Assembly (NCBI RefSeq): GCF_003330765.1
Contig: NZ_CP024902.1
Span: 2,418,001 to 2,482,000 of the forward strand
Direction: 5' to 3'
Source of the DNA: Burkholderia pyrrocinia
Lineage (GTDB): Bacteria > Pseudomonadota > Gammaproteobacteria > Burkholderiales > Burkholderiaceae
Length of the DNA: 64,000 nt
The notes beneath the pieces were generated by a model that was given only the letters and a program-made list of their open reading frames with translations, had not been told where the DNA came from and searched no databases. The translations under genes were made by a program, and so were the position numbers. Shown here one piece after another: positions 37,731 through 47,861 of the stretch. The stretch's first letter is position 1. Each line of letters opens with the position of its first letter.

Positions 37731-37872
37731 CACTTTTGTCACAATTCCTTCTTCCCGCCCCGATGCGGCGACGCATGACACCTTCATCGCATCGCGCGGC
37801 GCGCGCGTTCGGCCCGCGTGCTCGCGGTAAGATGGCGGCCTTCGCATTCACCCCGCACGCACACTCCCGTTC

Positions 37873-38649
37873 ATGAAAATCGCCACCTGGAACGTCAACT
37901 CGCTCAACGTCCGCAAGCAGCACGTGCTCGACTGGCTCGCGCAAAGCGGAACCGACGTGCTGTGCCTGCAGGAACTGAAGCTGCCTGACGAGAAATTCCC
38001 GCGCGCCGATCTCGAGGCGGTCGGCTACCGCAGCTGGTTCACGGGCCAGAAGACCTACAACGGTGTCGCGATCCTCGCACGCGACACGCTGTCCGTCGAC
38101 GAAGCGGACGTCGTGCGCAATATCCCCGGCTTCGACGACCCCCAGCAGCGCGTGGTCGCCGCGACGGTCGACGGCGTGCGCATCGTGTCCGCGTATTTCC
38201 CGAACGGCCAGGCACCCGACTCCGACAAGTTCGTCTACAAGATGCAGTGGCTCGACGCGCTGCACGCGTGGCTGCGCACCGAGCTGCAGCGCTACCCGAA
38301 GCTCGCGCTGCTCGGCGACTACAACATCGCGCCGGAAGACCGCGACGTGCACGACCCCGCGAAATGGGAAGGCCAGAACCTCGTGTCGCCGCAGGAACGT
38401 GCGCACTTCGCGAAGCTGATCGAGCTCGGCTTCGTCGATGCGTTCCGCCGCTTCGAGCAGCCCGAGAAGACCTTCACGTGGTGGGACTACCGGATGATGG
38501 CGTTCCGCCGCAACGCGGGGCTGCGCATCGACCACATCCTGCTGTCGCCGGCACTCGCGGACACCTGCACGTCGTGCGAGGTCGAACGCACGCCGCGCAC
38601 GTGGGAACAGCCGTCCGACCACACGCCCGTCGTCGCGGTCGTCGGTTGA
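37873..38649 (+). CDS. xthA: Exodeoxyribonuclease III (AP endonuclease)
   Basis: 258 residues. It cleaves DNA at abasic sites and degrades 3' ends in base-excision repair. The metal and catalytic motifs of the family are in order: NVNSLN at the N-terminus, LCLQELK, GDYNIAPEDRDVHDP, WWDYR and the terminal SDHTPVV. Convergent with the S9 peptidase gene, 19 bases apart. Confidence 0.95.
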   Translation: MKIATWNVNSLNVRKQHVLDWLAQSGTDVLCLQELKLPDEKFPRADLEAVGYRSWFTGQKTYNGVAILARDTLSVDEADVVRNIPGFDDPQQRVVAATVDGVRIVSAYFPNGQAPDSDKFVYKMQWLDALHAWLRTELQRYPKLALLGDYNIAPEDRDVHDPAKWEGQNLVSPQERAHFAKLIELGFVDAFRRFEQPEKTFTWWDYRMMAFRRNAGLRIDHILLSPALADTCTSCEVERTPRTWEQPSDHTPVVAVVG

Positions 38650-38668
38650 TTACGCAACCCGCGCGCGT

Positions 38669-40777
38669 TCAGCGCCGCGCGGGCGCCGGCCCGAGATGGG
38701 CCCACAGGAACCCGAATTCGGCCGCGTCGGATTCGGCGCGCTCCAGATCGTCGGCACTGCCGTGGCCGCCGTCGGTGTTCTCCCAATACCACACCCGTTC
38801 GTGACCGAGCGCCTGCATGCGCGCGGCCATCTTGCGCGCATGCGCGGGATGCACGCGGTCGTCGCGCGTCGACGTCGTCAACAGCAACGGCGGATACGCG
38901 ACGCCTTCGCGCACGCGGTGATACGGAGAATACGCGGCCAGTGCCGCGCCCTCGCGCGGATCGTCCGGGTCGCCGTATTCGTCGAGCCACGCGGCGCCCG
39001 CATGCAGCTTCGGATAGCGCCGCATGTCGAGCAGCGGCACGCGGCAGAGCACCGCGCCGAACAGCTCCGGCCGCTGCGCCATGCACGCGGCGACCAGCAG
39101 CCCGCCGTTGCTGCCGCCCTCGATCCCGAGCTGCGCGGCCGTCGTCACGCCGGTCGCGACCAGATCCTCGGCCACCGCGATGAAATCGTCGAACGAACGC
39201 TGCCGGTGTTCGCGCTGCGCGTCGACGTGCCAGCGCGGCCCGAACTCGCCGCCGCCGCGGATGTGCGCGAACGCCATGACGCCGCCGCGTTCGAGCCACG
39301 CGATGCCGAACGCGTCGCTGTAGCCCGGCAGGTTCGGAATCGCAAAGCCGCCGTAACCCGACAGCAGGCATGGCCGCGCGACACGCGCGGCGCCGTCGCG
39401 CGCATCGAGTGCATCCCGCGGCCCGATCAGCGTGTACGGCACCACCGTGCCGTCGCGCGAGCGCGCGCTCGCGCGGCGCACGACGAGCCCGGCCGCGTCG
39501 AACTGCACCGGCGGCCGGTCGAGCAGCACGCGGCGCGACGGCGCATCGGCCGCGCGATCGGCAAGATCGGCCAGCCAGCATTCGGGCGGATCGAGATAGG
39601 TGTCGACGTCCACGTAAATCTCGTCGTTCAGCGTCGACTCGACAGGCTCGACATCGATCTGCGCGTCGCCCGGCCAGTCGAACGGCCGCGCGTCCCACGC
39701 CCACGTGCCGTCATCGGCCTGCCGCGGCTGCCACAGCATCGTGCGGTTGTGCACGTCGTCGAGCCAGCTTGCGATCAGCGTCGTGCGCGTGTTCACCCAC
39801 GTGCAGGCGGACGTCGACGGTTGCGGCGCGAACAGCGTCGTGAGCTCGCGCGACCCGGCCAGGAACGCCTGCTCGCGGATCGCGAGCAGCGAGCCGCCCG
39901 CATGGCGCACGCCATCGCAATCCCAGTCGAGGCGCGGCTCCAGCACGAGCCAGCCTTCCCAGAATCCGACCTCGACATGCGTCGGCACGTCGTAGCGTGC
40001 CCACTCGCCCGCCTCCGTCAGCCGGTACGCATGCGCGTCGAAGAAGTCGACGCTGCGCCACGCGACGTGGCGGTTGTCGATCGGATCGAACCCCGCGCCC
40101 GCGCTGATGTCGTCGGGTTCGCCGCGAAATACGACGGGCGCATCGGCAAGCGCCGTGCCGCGCACCCAGCGCCGCGCTTCATACGGATAGCCGGCAGCGG
40201 TCGCATGCGCTTCGCCGCGATCCCAGCTCACGTAGACGGTGTCGCGGTCGATCCAGCCGACCGTATGATGCCCGGGCGCGTCGATCGTGAATCCGCAGTC
40301 GACGAAACGGCGCTCGACGAGATCGAATTCGCGCACGACGACCGCGTCGGCGCCGCCCGGCGATAGCGACAGCAGCGCGCGATCGCCGTCCGGATACAGG
40401 ATCGCGTCCAGCTCGAACACCCATGACTCGCCCTCTTCGGCGCCGAGCGCGTCGACGTCGAGCAGCGTTTCCCACGCCGGCCGGCCGGCGCGCCAGTCGT
40501 CCCAACGCGTGCGGCGCCACAGCCCCTTCGGATGGAGATCGTCCTGCCACAGGTCGTAGGCCCATTCGCGCCAGCGGGTTGGAATCACCGGGCGTTCGCG
40601 CGGCAGATACGCTTTCGCGAGACGCGCGGTGAGCGCGCGATACGCGTCGTCGTCGCGCAGCACGGCGCGCGTGCGCGCATTCTGCTCGTCGACCCACGTG
40701 CGGGCGCGCTTGCTGTCGAGCGCTTCGAGGAAACGGAACGGATCGGCCCCGGCGGGCCAGCGGAAGGAATCGGACAT
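38669..40777 (-). CDS. S9A prolyl-oligopeptidase-family serine peptidase
   Basis: 702 residues from ATG 40777 (MSDSFRWPAG); an ATG seven codons earlier is less likely. An N-terminal beta-propeller-like domain (about 60-430) gates a C-terminal alpha/beta-hydrolase. The catalytic triad is Ser556 (EGGSNGGL), Asp640 (RDDRVHP) and His672 (GGHGS). No signal peptide is seen, so it is probably cytosolic, cutting small proline-containing peptides; oligopeptidase B-like specificity cannot be excluded. Confidence 0.9.
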   Translation of the reverse strand: MSDSFRWPAGADPFRFLEALDSKRARTWVDEQNARTRAVLRDDDAYRALTARLAKAYLPRERPVIPTRWREWAYDLWQDDLHPKGLWRRTRWDDWRAGRPAWETLLDVDALGAEEGESWVFELDAILYPDGDRALLSLSPGGADAVVVREFDLVERRFVDCGFTIDAPGHHTVGWIDRDTVYVSWDRGEAHATAAGYPYEARRWVRGTALADAPVVFRGEPDDISAGAGFDPIDNRHVAWRSVDFFDAHAYRLTEAGEWARYDVPTHVEVGFWEGWLVLEPRLDWDCDGVRHAGGSLLAIREQAFLAGSRELTTLFAPQPSTSACTWVNTRTTLIASWLDDVHNRTMLWQPRQADDGTWAWDARPFDWPGDAQIDVEPVESTLNDEIYVDVDTYLDPPECWLADLADRAADAPSRRVLLDRPPVQFDAAGLVVRRASARSRDGTVVPYTLIGPRDALDARDGAARVARPCLLSGYGGFAIPNLPGYSDAFGIAWLERGGVMAFAHIRGGGEFGPRWHVDAQREHRQRSFDDFIAVAEDLVATGVTTAAQLGIEGGSNGGLLVAACMAQRPELFGAVLCRVPLLDMRRYPKLHAGAAWLDEYGDPDDPREGAALAAYSPYHRVREGVAYPPLLLTTSTRDDRVHPAHARKMAARMQALGHERVWYWENTDGGHGSADDLERAESDAAEFGFLWAHLGPAPARR

Positions 40778-40866
40778 TGCGGATTGGCGGAATGGCAAAC
40801 TGCGGGCAAACCGCGATTATGTCCGATCGCGGCACGCGCGATGTCCGCGCATGCCGCGAATCGTGC

Positions 40867-42381
40867 TCAGGGCTCCAGATGCAGTTCCTGGATCTTGCGC
40901 GTGATCGTGTTGCGGCCGATGCCGAGCCGCTCCGCGGCCTCGACCTTGCGGCCGCGCGTGAAGTCGAGCGCCTCGCGGATCACGGCCGCCTCGAAGCGGC
41001 GCGCGAGCTCGTCCATCACGTCGGCCGAGTTCTCGCGCAACAGCCGCGCGACTTCGGTGCGCAGGCCATGCTCCCACACCGGATAGCCGGCCGGCGCGCC
41101 GTTCGGTGCGGCCGCGCCGGGCGCGGACGCAACCGGCATTGCACCGACGGCCGGCTGCCCGACCGGCGCGGCGCCGCCGCTGCCGTGCGCATCCATGCCG
41201 TCGCCCGTCGCGACGACCGGCGCACCGGCCGGCACGAGGTCGGGCGGCAGGTCCTTGATCTCGACCGTCTGCGCGGGCGCCATCACGGTCAGCCAGTTCG
41301 CGAGGTTCTCGAGCTGCCGCACGTTGCCGGGAAACGCCAGCGACGTCAGGTACACCAGCGTGTCGTCGGACACGCGCTTCGGCTCGACACCGAGATCGCG
41401 CGCGCTCTTCTGCAGGAAGTGGCGCGTGAGCAGCGCAATGTCCTCGCTGCGTTCGCGCAGCGCCGGCAGGCGCAGCCGGATCACGTTGAGCCGGTGGTAA
41501 AGGTCCTCGCGGAACAGCCCCTGCCGCACGCGCGCCTCGAGATTCTGGTGCGTCGCGGCGATCACGCGCACGTTCGCGCGCAGCGGGTTGTGCCCGCCGA
41601 CCCGATAGAACTGCCCGTCCGACAGCACGCGCAACAGGCGCGTCTGCAGGTCGAACGGCATGTCGCCGATTTCGTCGAGGAACAGCGTGCCGTTCTCGGC
41701 TTGCTCGAAGCGACCCTGCCGCGTCGTCTGCGCGCCGGTGAACGCGCCGCGCTCGTGGCCGAACAGCTCGGATTCGAGCAGGTCCTTCGGAATCGCCGCC
41801 GTGTTCAGCGCGATGAACGGCCCGTTCGCGCGCGGGCTGTGACGGTGCAGCGCACGCGCGACGAGCTCCTTGCCGGTGCCCGACTCGCCCGTGATCAGCA
41901 CGGTCGCGGCCGAGTGCGACAGGCGGCCGATCGCGCGGAACATGTCCTGCATCGCAGGCGCCTGGCCGAGCATCTCGGGCGCCTCGGCGACGCGCTCGTC
42001 CTGCGGTGCGCCGGCGCGCAGGCTTTCCTCGACCGCGCGGCGGATCAGCTCGACCGCCTTGTCGACGTCGAACGGCTTCGCGAGATATTCGAACGCGCCG
42101 CCCTGGAACGCCGCGACGGCGCTGTCGAGATCGGAGAACGCCGTCATGATGATGACGGGCAGGCCCGGCAGCCGCTCGTGCATCGCCTGCAGCAACTCGA
42201 GCCCCGAGCCGCCCGGCATCCGGATGTCGGACACGAGCACCTGCGGCGTCTCGTGGTCGAGCGCGGCCAGCGCGTCGCGCACGTTCGCGAAGCTCTTCGT
42301 CGCGAAGCTGTCCCGGGCAAGCGCCTTTTCGAGCACCCAACGGATCGATTGGTCGTCGTCTACTATCCAGATCGGCTTCAT
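40867..42381 (-). CDS. glnG: Nitrogen regulation response regulator NtrC
   Basis: 504 residues. The receiver domain has phospho-acceptor Asp52 (VSDIRMPG). The sigma-54-interacting AAA+ domain has Walker A GESGTGKE (165-172) and the loop GAFTGA (212-217) that contacts sigma-54. After a Gly/Ala/Pro-rich linker (about 388-430), the Fis-type helix-turn-helix closes the protein ([19 protein letters not shown]). It activates nitrogen-assimilation genes, including glnA. It lies 46 bases after ntrB and is last in glnA-ntrB-ntrC. Confidence 0.96.
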   Translation of the reverse strand: MKPIWIVDDDQSIRWVLEKALARDSFATKSFANVRDALAALDHETPQVLVSDIRMPGGSGLELLQAMHERLPGLPVIIMTAFSDLDSAVAAFQGGAFEYLAKPFDVDKAVELIRRAVEESLRAGAPQDERVAEAPEMLGQAPAMQDMFRAIGRLSHSAATVLITGESGTGKELVARALHRHSPRANGPFIALNTAAIPKDLLESELFGHERGAFTGAQTTRQGRFEQAENGTLFLDEIGDMPFDLQTRLLRVLSDGQFYRVGGHNPLRANVRVIAATHQNLEARVRQGLFREDLYHRLNVIRLRLPALRERSEDIALLTRHFLQKSARDLGVEPKRVSDDTLVYLTSLAFPGNVRQLENLANWLTVMAPAQTVEIKDLPPDLVPAGAPVVATGDGMDAHGSGGAAPVGQPAVGAMPVASAPGAAAPNGAPAGYPVWEHGLRTEVARLLRENSADVMDELARRFEAAVIREALDFTRGRKVEAAERLGIGRNTITRKIQELHLEP

Positions 42382-42427
42382 AGGTCGGTCAGATATGGGG
42401 AAATCCGGTGAATCGCACTGTCGCCGC

Positions 42428-43570
42428 TCAATGGTCGAGCGGCAGCAGTATCTGAAATTCGGTACGTCCGGGCCGGCTTTCGACCTCGATCATCCCGTCA
42501 TGCTGCTGCACGAACGTCTGCGCGAGCGTGAGGCCGAGGCCGCTGCCGTCTTCGCGCCCGGACACGAGCGGGTAGAAGATCCGGTCGCGGATCTCTTCCG
42601 GAATGCCGGGCCCGTTGTCGATCACATGCAAGTCCAGTGCCAGCCTGTACAGGCGCTTCGCGATCGTCACCTTGCGCGCGATACGGGTGCGCAGCTCGAT
42701 CTTCGCGTCGCCCTGCGCGATCCGATCGCGCAGCGCCTGCGCGGCGTTGCGCACGATGTTGAGCAGCGCCTGGATCAGCTGCTCCTTGTCGCCGCGCAAA
42801 TCCGGCACGCTCACGTCGTAGTCGCGCTCGATCGTGAGCCCGCGCGGGAATTCCGCGAGCATCACCGCGCGCACGCGTTCGCATACTTCATGAATGTTCA
42901 CGTCGCCGACGATATGCGGATGCCGATGCGGCTCCAGCAACCGGTCGACGAGCGTCTGCAGGCGATCGGACTCCTTGATGATCACCTGCGTGTATTCGCG
43001 CAACTCGCCGCGCTCGCGCTCGCCGAGCTCGAATTCGAGCAGCTGGGCTGCGCCGCGAATTCCGCCGAGCGGGTTCTTGATCTCGTGCGCGAGGTTGCGG
43101 ATCAGCTGCTTGTTGACCGCGGTCAGGTCGTGAATGCGCTCCTCGCGATCGGTGCGCGACTGCCGCTCGTTCTCGAACAGCTCGACGAGCACGAAATCGG
43201 GCGCGGTCTCGAGGAAGCCGACGATCGCGTGCACGTGCAGCGGTTCGCGGCCGGGCCGGTCGAGCACGGTATCGAGATGCGTCGCGTGAAAGCGCTCCTC
43301 GCCGATCGCGGTGATCGTCGACGCGAGTTCGTTCGCGTTCGGAAAAATCTCGCCCCACGGCCGCTGCGCGAGCTGCCGGCGCGAGATGTCGAGCATCGCC
43401 TCCGCGGACGGGTTCGCGAACGCGATCCGCAGCGTCTTGCGGTCGAGCACGATCACGACCGACGGCAACGCTTCCAGCCCCGCAAGCAGGCCCGAGCGCG
43501 CGAGCCGCTCATCGTCCGTCAGCCGCTCGGGCTGCCCCGTCTTCGCCTTGATCAGATTCTTCAGAACCAT
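42428..43570 (-). CDS. glnL: Nitrogen regulation histidine kinase NtrB
   Basis: 380 residues, cytosolic, no membrane segment. A PAS domain (about 25-140) is followed by phospho-acceptor His162 (NLAHEIKNPLGG) and an ATPase domain with NIVRNAAQA and GSGLGLTLAQ. PII (GlnB) controls whether it phosphorylates or dephosphorylates NtrC. The 162-base gap to glnA holds a hairpin that could reduce read-through. Confidence 0.95.
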   Translation of the reverse strand: MVLKNLIKAKTGQPERLTDDERLARSGLLAGLEALPSVVIVLDRKTLRIAFANPSAEAMLDISRRQLAQRPWGEIFPNANELASTITAIGEERFHATHLDTVLDRPGREPLHVHAIVGFLETAPDFVLVELFENERQSRTDREERIHDLTAVNKQLIRNLAHEIKNPLGGIRGAAQLLEFELGERERGELREYTQVIIKESDRLQTLVDRLLEPHRHPHIVGDVNIHEVCERVRAVMLAEFPRGLTIERDYDVSVPDLRGDKEQLIQALLNIVRNAAQALRDRIAQGDAKIELRTRIARKVTIAKRLYRLALDLHVIDNGPGIPEEIRDRIFYPLVSGREDGSGLGLTLAQTFVQQHDGMIEVESRPGRTEFQILLPLDH

Positions 43571-43622
43571 CTTGCGTGCTTGTCGCGCCTCACCGGGCCA
43601 GAAAATGAAAATCGCCGGAACA

Positions 43623-43652
43623 AAAAAGGGACGGCTGGGTGCCGTCCCCTTT
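43623..43652 (-). terminator. Hairpin between glnA and ntrB (terminator or attenuator)
   Basis: GGGACGGC (43628-43635) and GCCGTCCC (43641-43648) around a five-base loop, with A/T tracts on both sides. Partial termination here would set the glnA to ntrBC ratio, as known for the enteric operon. Confidence 0.65.
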
Positions 43653-43732
43653 CAGACTCCGCCGGCCCCGCCGCAGGCCGCGCGACGGGAACGAACCGGC
43701 ATGACGGCGCTGAATCGAAGCGCCATCACCGA

Positions 43733-45148
43733 TTACAGCGAGTAGTACATCTCGAACTCGATCGGGTGCGTCGTCATGCGGAACTTCGCCAGCTCCTGCT
43801 CCTTCAGCGCGAGGTACGCATCCAGCATGCCGTCCGTGAACACGCCGCCGCGCGTCAGGAACTCGCGATCCTTGTCGAGCGCTTCGAGTGCCTGGTCGAG
43901 GCCCGCGCAGACGGTCGGGATCTTTGCATCCTCTTCCGGCGGCAGGTCGTACAGGTTCTTGTCCGCAGCTTCGCCCGGATGGATCTTGTTCTGGATCCCG
44001 TCGAGGCCGGCCATCATCAGCGCCGTGAAGCACAGGTACGGGTTCGCCATCGGATCCGGGAAGCGCGTTTCGATGCGGCGGCCCTTCGGGTTCGACACGT
44101 GCGGAATGCGGATCGATGCCGAACGGTTGCGCGCCGAGTAAGCGAGCTTGACCGGTGCTTCGAAGTGCGGAACCAGGCGCTTGTACGAGTTCGTCGTCGG
44201 GTTCGTGATCGCGTTCAGCGCACGGGCGTGCTTGATGATGCCGCCGATGTAGAACAGCGCCAGTTCCGACAGGCCGGCGTAGCCGTTGCCCGCGAACAGG
44301 TTCTGGCCGTCCTTCCAGATCGACTGGTGAACGTGCATGCCCGAACCGTTGTCGCCGACGACCGGCTTCGGCATGAACGTCGCCGTCTTGCCGTACGAAT
44401 GCGCGACGTTATGGATGATGTACTTCGACCATTGCGTCCAGTCCGCGCGCTCGACCAGCGTCGAGAACTTCGTGCCGATTTCGTTCTGGCCCTGACCCGC
44501 CACTTCGTGGTGGTGCACTTCGACCGGGATGCCGAGCTGTTCGAGCAGCAGGCACATTTCCGAACGCATGTCCTGGAACGAGTCGACCGGCGCGACCGGG
44601 AAGTAACCGCCCTTCGTGCCCGGACGGTGGCCCGTGTTGCCGCCTTCGAATTCCTTGCCCGACGACCACGGCGCTTCTTCCGAATTGATCTTCACGAAGC
44701 AGCCCGACATGTCCGTGTTCCACTGGACCGAGTCGAAAATGAAGAATTCCGGTTCCGGACCGAAGAACGCCGTGTCGCCGATACCCGTGCTCTTCAGGTA
44801 CGCTTCGCCGCGCTTCGCGAGCGAACGCGGATCGCGCTCGTAGCCCTTGCCGTCGGCCGGTTCGACCACGTCGCAGGTCAGCACGAGGGTCGACTCTTCA
44901 TAGAACGGGTCGACGAAGGCTGCGTTCGGGTCCGGCATGAGCAGCATGTCCGACGCCTCGATGCCCTTCCAGCCCGCGATCGACGAGCCGTCGAATGCAT
45001 GGCCGCTTTCGAACTTGTCTTCGTCAAACGCCGAAACCGGCACCGACACGTGCTGTTCCTTGCCGCGCGTATCCGTGAAGCGGAAATCGACAAACTTGAT
45101 GTCCTCGTCCTTCACGAGTTGCATGACGTCGGCGACGGTTTTACTCAT
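43733..45148 (-). CDS. glnA: Glutamine synthetase, type I
   Basis: 471 residues from ATG 45148 ([10 protein letters not shown]), with ribosome site AGGAG. It makes glutamine from glutamate, ammonia and ATP. It carries the adenylylation site Tyr400 (NLYDLPPEE), so activity is controlled by GlnE. Active-site motifs [15 protein letters not shown], the HHHEV region and [12 protein letters not shown] are intact. First gene of glnA-ntrB-ntrC; it has a sigma-54 promoter and NtrC sites upstream. Confidence 0.97.
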   Translation of the reverse strand: MSKTVADVMQLVKDEDIKFVDFRFTDTRGKEQHVSVPVSAFDEDKFESGHAFDGSSIAGWKGIEASDMLLMPDPNAAFVDPFYEESTLVLTCDVVEPADGKGYERDPRSLAKRGEAYLKSTGIGDTAFFGPEPEFFIFDSVQWNTDMSGCFVKINSEEAPWSSGKEFEGGNTGHRPGTKGGYFPVAPVDSFQDMRSEMCLLLEQLGIPVEVHHHEVAGQGQNEIGTKFSTLVERADWTQWSKYIIHNVAHSYGKTATFMPKPVVGDNGSGMHVHQSIWKDGQNLFAGNGYAGLSELALFYIGGIIKHARALNAITNPTTNSYKRLVPHFEAPVKLAYSARNRSASIRIPHVSNPKGRRIETRFPDPMANPYLCFTALMMAGLDGIQNKIHPGEAADKNLYDLPPEEDAKIPTVCAGLDQALEALDKDREFLTRGGVFTDGMLDAYLALKEQELAKFRMTTHPIEFEMYYSL

Positions 45149-45259
45149 AACCTCTTCTCCTGATTGAACAATTTCGGCGGACTGGGAACCGCCTCGTTTA
45201 TCGAGCTGATCGGGGTCTGGCTTTGGCGCAGCGCGCCCCGATTCGACCAAATCCTATAA

Positions 45260-45275
45260 AGCAGCTTCCGTGCCA
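45260..45275 (-). promoter_or_regulatory. Sigma-54 promoter of glnA
   Basis: On the minus strand, TGGCAC (-24 box, 45275-45270), five bases, then CTGCT (-12 box, 45264-45260). The invariant GG and GC are correctly spaced. The predicted start is near 45249, about 100 bases before the ATG. Confidence 0.82.
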
Positions 45276-45373
45276 TCTATGCGCAAGATCGGCGCGGATC
45301 GCGCCAGCGCTCGCCGCGACGGGGCTGCGCTGCGCGATTCCGGGGCCCGGCGCCGCGCCGGTCAACGGCCGAA

Positions 45374-45390
45374 AGCACCGTGATGGTGCA
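45374..45390 (-). promoter_or_regulatory. NtrC binding site 1 upstream of glnA
   Basis: A perfect dyad GCACC-GTGAT-GGTGC (45375-45389), the NtrC consensus. Its centre is about 130 bases upstream of the predicted glnA start, a usual enhancer distance. Confidence 0.78.
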
Positions 45391-45443
45391 ATTTCCGCAA
45401 CACGCCGCGCCCGCGGAATCACTTTGGTGCACGCGCACCATTC

Positions 45444-45460
45444 TGCACTCTTTTGGTGAG
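45444..45460 (-). promoter_or_regulatory. NtrC binding site 2 upstream of glnA
   Basis: TGCACT-CTTTT-GGTGAG, a slightly degenerate NtrC dyad centred 70 bases from site 1, that is about seven helical turns, which would let dimers oligomerise on one face. A TGGTGC/GCACCA inverted pair (45425-45440) lies next to it. Confidence 0.6.
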
Positions 45461-45542
45461 CGCGTGTGCCGTGCCGCATGCGGGCGTCCGTGCCGCGACG
45501 CCGCGCTAGAATGTTTGTTTGACCGATAGGAGACTCCCTGCC

Positions 45543-46007
45543 ATGAGTACGCTCGACCAGCTTTACGCGAAGGCCGACGAACGCCGCGCACAAGGCGCGC
45601 TCAACTACGCCGGCGCGCTGCTGCCGGTCGAAGCATTCGAACTGCTGCAGCTCGACCCGTCGGCGCGCCTCGTCGACGTGCGCACCCGCGCCGAGCTCGA
45701 CTGGATCGGCCGTCCGCTCGTCGGCGACGGCCAGTACCTGCACCTCGAATGGACGCGCTACCCGGGCGGCGTGCCGAACGCCGAATTCGTCAACGAACTG
45801 AAGGCGGCCCTCCCGCCCGATACGCCCGTGCTGTTCCTGTGCCGCAGCGCCGCGCGCTCGAAGCTCGCCGCGGTCGCGTCGTCGCAGGCCGGCTTCGCGA
45901 AGGCGTTCGACCTGCTCGAAGGCTTCGAGGGCGCCAAGGACGCCGAAGGCCACCGCAAGACGGTCGACGGCTGGTGCTTCCGGAAACTGCCCTGGATCGG
46001 CGCCTGA
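45543..46007 (+). CDS. Rhodanese-like domain protein
   Basis: 154 residues from ATG 45543. A single rhodanese domain with active-site Cys100 in the loop CRSAARS and the upstream RLVDVRTRAELDWIG. Such proteins carry sulfane sulfur, but acceptors vary and none is suggested by the context. The start lies 392 bases from the glnA start; the shared region between them is dominated by the glnA control sites. Confidence 0.85.
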   Translation: MSTLDQLYAKADERRAQGALNYAGALLPVEAFELLQLDPSARLVDVRTRAELDWIGRPLVGDGQYLHLEWTRYPGGVPNAEFVNELKAALPPDTPVLFLCRSAARSKLAAVASSQAGFAKAFDLLEGFEGAKDAEGHRKTVDGWCFRKLPWIGA

Positions 46008-46110
46008 CGGCGCGCCCCTCCTGCCGGTCGCGACTGCATCATCGTCGAGCCCGGCAATGACATGCCGATGACGGGCCGCGTTGCGCGGCTCGTGGCTTTT
46101 GCGCAGCCGC

Positions 46111-46926
46111 TCAGGCGCGCGGCGTGTCGGGCTCGACGACATCGCCGCCAAGCAGGTGCACGCCTTCGCGCAGCTTCACGAACGCGGCCGCGACCGCTTC
46201 CGGCTCGCCCTTCACGCCGAGGTCGATGTGACGGCGCGCGTAGACCCCGCCGCGCTCCGCATCGCCGACGCTCGGCAGGCTGAACACGCGCACGCCCGGG
46301 AAATCGCGTTCGATGCGCTCCATCAGCGGCGTGAGCGTCGATTCCGGCAGTTCGAACACGTACAGCGAGCGCTCCGCGTGCGGCGTCGCGTGATGCAGAT
46401 GCGCGTATTTCGTATCGAGCACCCATTCGATCATCGGCCACGCCATCACCGGGAAGCCCGGCACGAAGTGGAGATCGCCGGCCGAGAAGCCGGGAATCCG
46501 GTTATAGCCGTTCGGGATGATCGTCGCGCCGACCGGAAACACGCCCATGTTGAAACGGTGCTGGTTCTCCGGCGAGTCGAAATCGACGGGCTTCGTCGGA
46601 TCGGTGTGCGTTTCGCGAACCCGCTCCGCGATCAGCGCCTTCGCTTCCGGATGAAGTTCGAGCGGCACGCCGAGCGCGGCAGCCGCGCACTGGCGCGTGT
46701 GGTCGTCGGGCGTCGCGCCGATCCCGCCCGTCGAGAACACGATGTCGCCGGACGCGATCGCGCGCGCGAGCGTCGCCGTGATGCGCGCCGGATCGTCGCC
46801 GACGTATTCGGCCCAGTCGAGCGCGAGGCCGCGCGCGCCGAGCAGCTCGATGACCTTCGCCAGATGCTTGTCCTGCCGGCGGCCCGAAAGGATTTCGTCG
46901 CCGATGATGATGATGCCGATGCTCAT
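46111..46926 (-). CDS. CinA-like molybdopterin-binding domain protein
   Basis: 271 residues. It has the MoCF-type domain of CinA/MogA (MSIGIIIIGDEILSGRRQD; FSTGGIGATPDDHT) but lacks the C-terminal nicotinamide-nucleotide amidase domain of full CinA. A C-terminal part of about 100 residues has no clear function. In full CinA the domain acts as an ADP-ribose pyrophosphatase; the substrate here is not known. Its start overlaps the end of the EI24 gene by four bases (ATGA). Confidence 0.85.
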   Translation of the reverse strand: MSIGIIIIGDEILSGRRQDKHLAKVIELLGARGLALDWAEYVGDDPARITATLARAIASGDIVFSTGGIGATPDDHTRQCAAAALGVPLELHPEAKALIAERVRETHTDPTKPVDFDSPENQHRFNMGVFPVGATIIPNGYNRIPGFSAGDLHFVPGFPVMAWPMIEWVLDTKYAHLHHATPHAERSLYVFELPESTLTPLMERIERDFPGVRVFSLPSVGDAERGGVYARRHIDLGVKGEPEAVAAAFVKLREGVHLLGGDVVEPDTPRA

Positions 46927-47750
46927 GCCTGCCCCATGTCGATTGCGGTGGCGCGCGCGCTCGCGCGCAGGTCCTCCAGCGCGCGCAGGCAATAGTGCCC
47001 GAACCACAGCGCCGAGAAGACGAGAATGAAAGCGTAAACCCAGATCATGGCCGCCGCGACGAACGGAAACAGCACCATCATCCAGATCGACGACACCCAC
47101 ACGAAGGTCGGCACGGTGCCGAGCAGCCCGGTCGCGACGCCGATGCCGATCAGCGGCCAGCGGTGCTGCCGCACGAGCGTACGGCGCTCGTCGCGGCTCG
47201 CGTGCAGCGCGAGCGCGTCGTAGGTCATCACGCGGTACGTGAGCCAGCCCCAGATCACCGGCGGCAGCAGCGCGAAGAACGGCGGGATCAGCCACAGCGG
47301 GATCGTGACGACGAGCACGACGACGCCGACGAGCGCCGCCCACAGCGAATTGAACGCGCTGCCGAAGAAGGTGCCGCCCCGCTTCGGCTCGAGCGCCGCG
47401 AACTGCCGGTTCGACAGGTGCTTGATCACGACCGGCATCGAAATCGTCGCGATCAGCAGCAGCACGGTCAGCACGATCAGCGGGATCGCGAGCGACACGA
47501 CCACGAACGGCGCGACGACCGCATGCAGCTGCGACATGCCGATCGCGTCGAATGCGCGATACAGCGCGGCCGTCAGCACGAAGCCGTCGAGCGCGCCGCG
47601 CGCGGCATCGATCAGCGTCTGCCACGAGAACCACAGCACGACGCCCCACAGGACGGCCGAGACCAGGAACGGCATCAGGGTGAGCCAGAGCATGCGCGGG
47701 TGCAATGCGCTCGCCAATGCGCGGACGAAGGAGCGCAGCAAGTCGTTCAT
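46923..47750 (-). CDS. EI24 (CysZ-like) integral membrane protein
   Basis: 275 residues from ATG 47750 (MNDLLRSFVRAL). About six hydrophobic segments can be seen, with the central LVVTIPLWLIPPFFALLPPVIWGWLTYRVM region typical in character of the EI24/CysZ family, split here by charged loops. CysZ is a sulfate transporter in E. coli, but no cys genes are near, so transport of sulfate is only a guess. It is translationally coupled to the CinA-like gene. Confidence 0.82.
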   Translation of the reverse strand: MNDLLRSFVRALASALHPRMLWLTLMPFLVSAVLWGVVLWFSWQTLIDAARGALDGFVLTAALYRAFDAIGMSQLHAVVAPFVVVSLAIPLIVLTVLLLIATISMPVVIKHLSNRQFAALEPKRGGTFFGSAFNSLWAALVGVVVLVVTIPLWLIPPFFALLPPVIWGWLTYRVMTYDALALHASRDERRTLVRQHRWPLIGIGVATGLLGTVPTFVWVSSIWMMVLFPFVAAAMIWVYAFILVFSALWFGHYCLRALEDLRASARATAIDMGQA

Positions 47751-47790
47751 GCGAGCCTGTATCGACGGATAAAAACGGGGAAAGGATAAA

Positions 47791-47832
47791 CCACACGGCC
47801 CGCATGCGCCAAAGCGCATGCGGGCCGTGTGG
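47791..47832. terminator. Long perfect hairpin, terminator of the desaturase-like gene
   Basis: A 19-base perfect stem (47791-47809 with 47814-47832) and a CAAA loop. On the minus strand it is followed by T-rich sequence, 30 bases after the desaturase-like stop. Confidence 0.75.
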
Positions 47833-47861
47833 GAGAACCGTTCAACGGGAGCGTGGCCGGG

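Noticed and set aside
38658..38683. CCCGCGCG/CGCGCGGG dyad as terminator between xthA and the S9 peptidase gene
   Set aside because: It overlaps the peptidase stop region and lacks T residues; low-complexity GC gives such dyads often.
41870..45163. 1097-codon plus-strand open frame across ntrC, ntrB and glnA
   Set aside because: It crosses three well-identified minus-strand genes and is Arg-rich.
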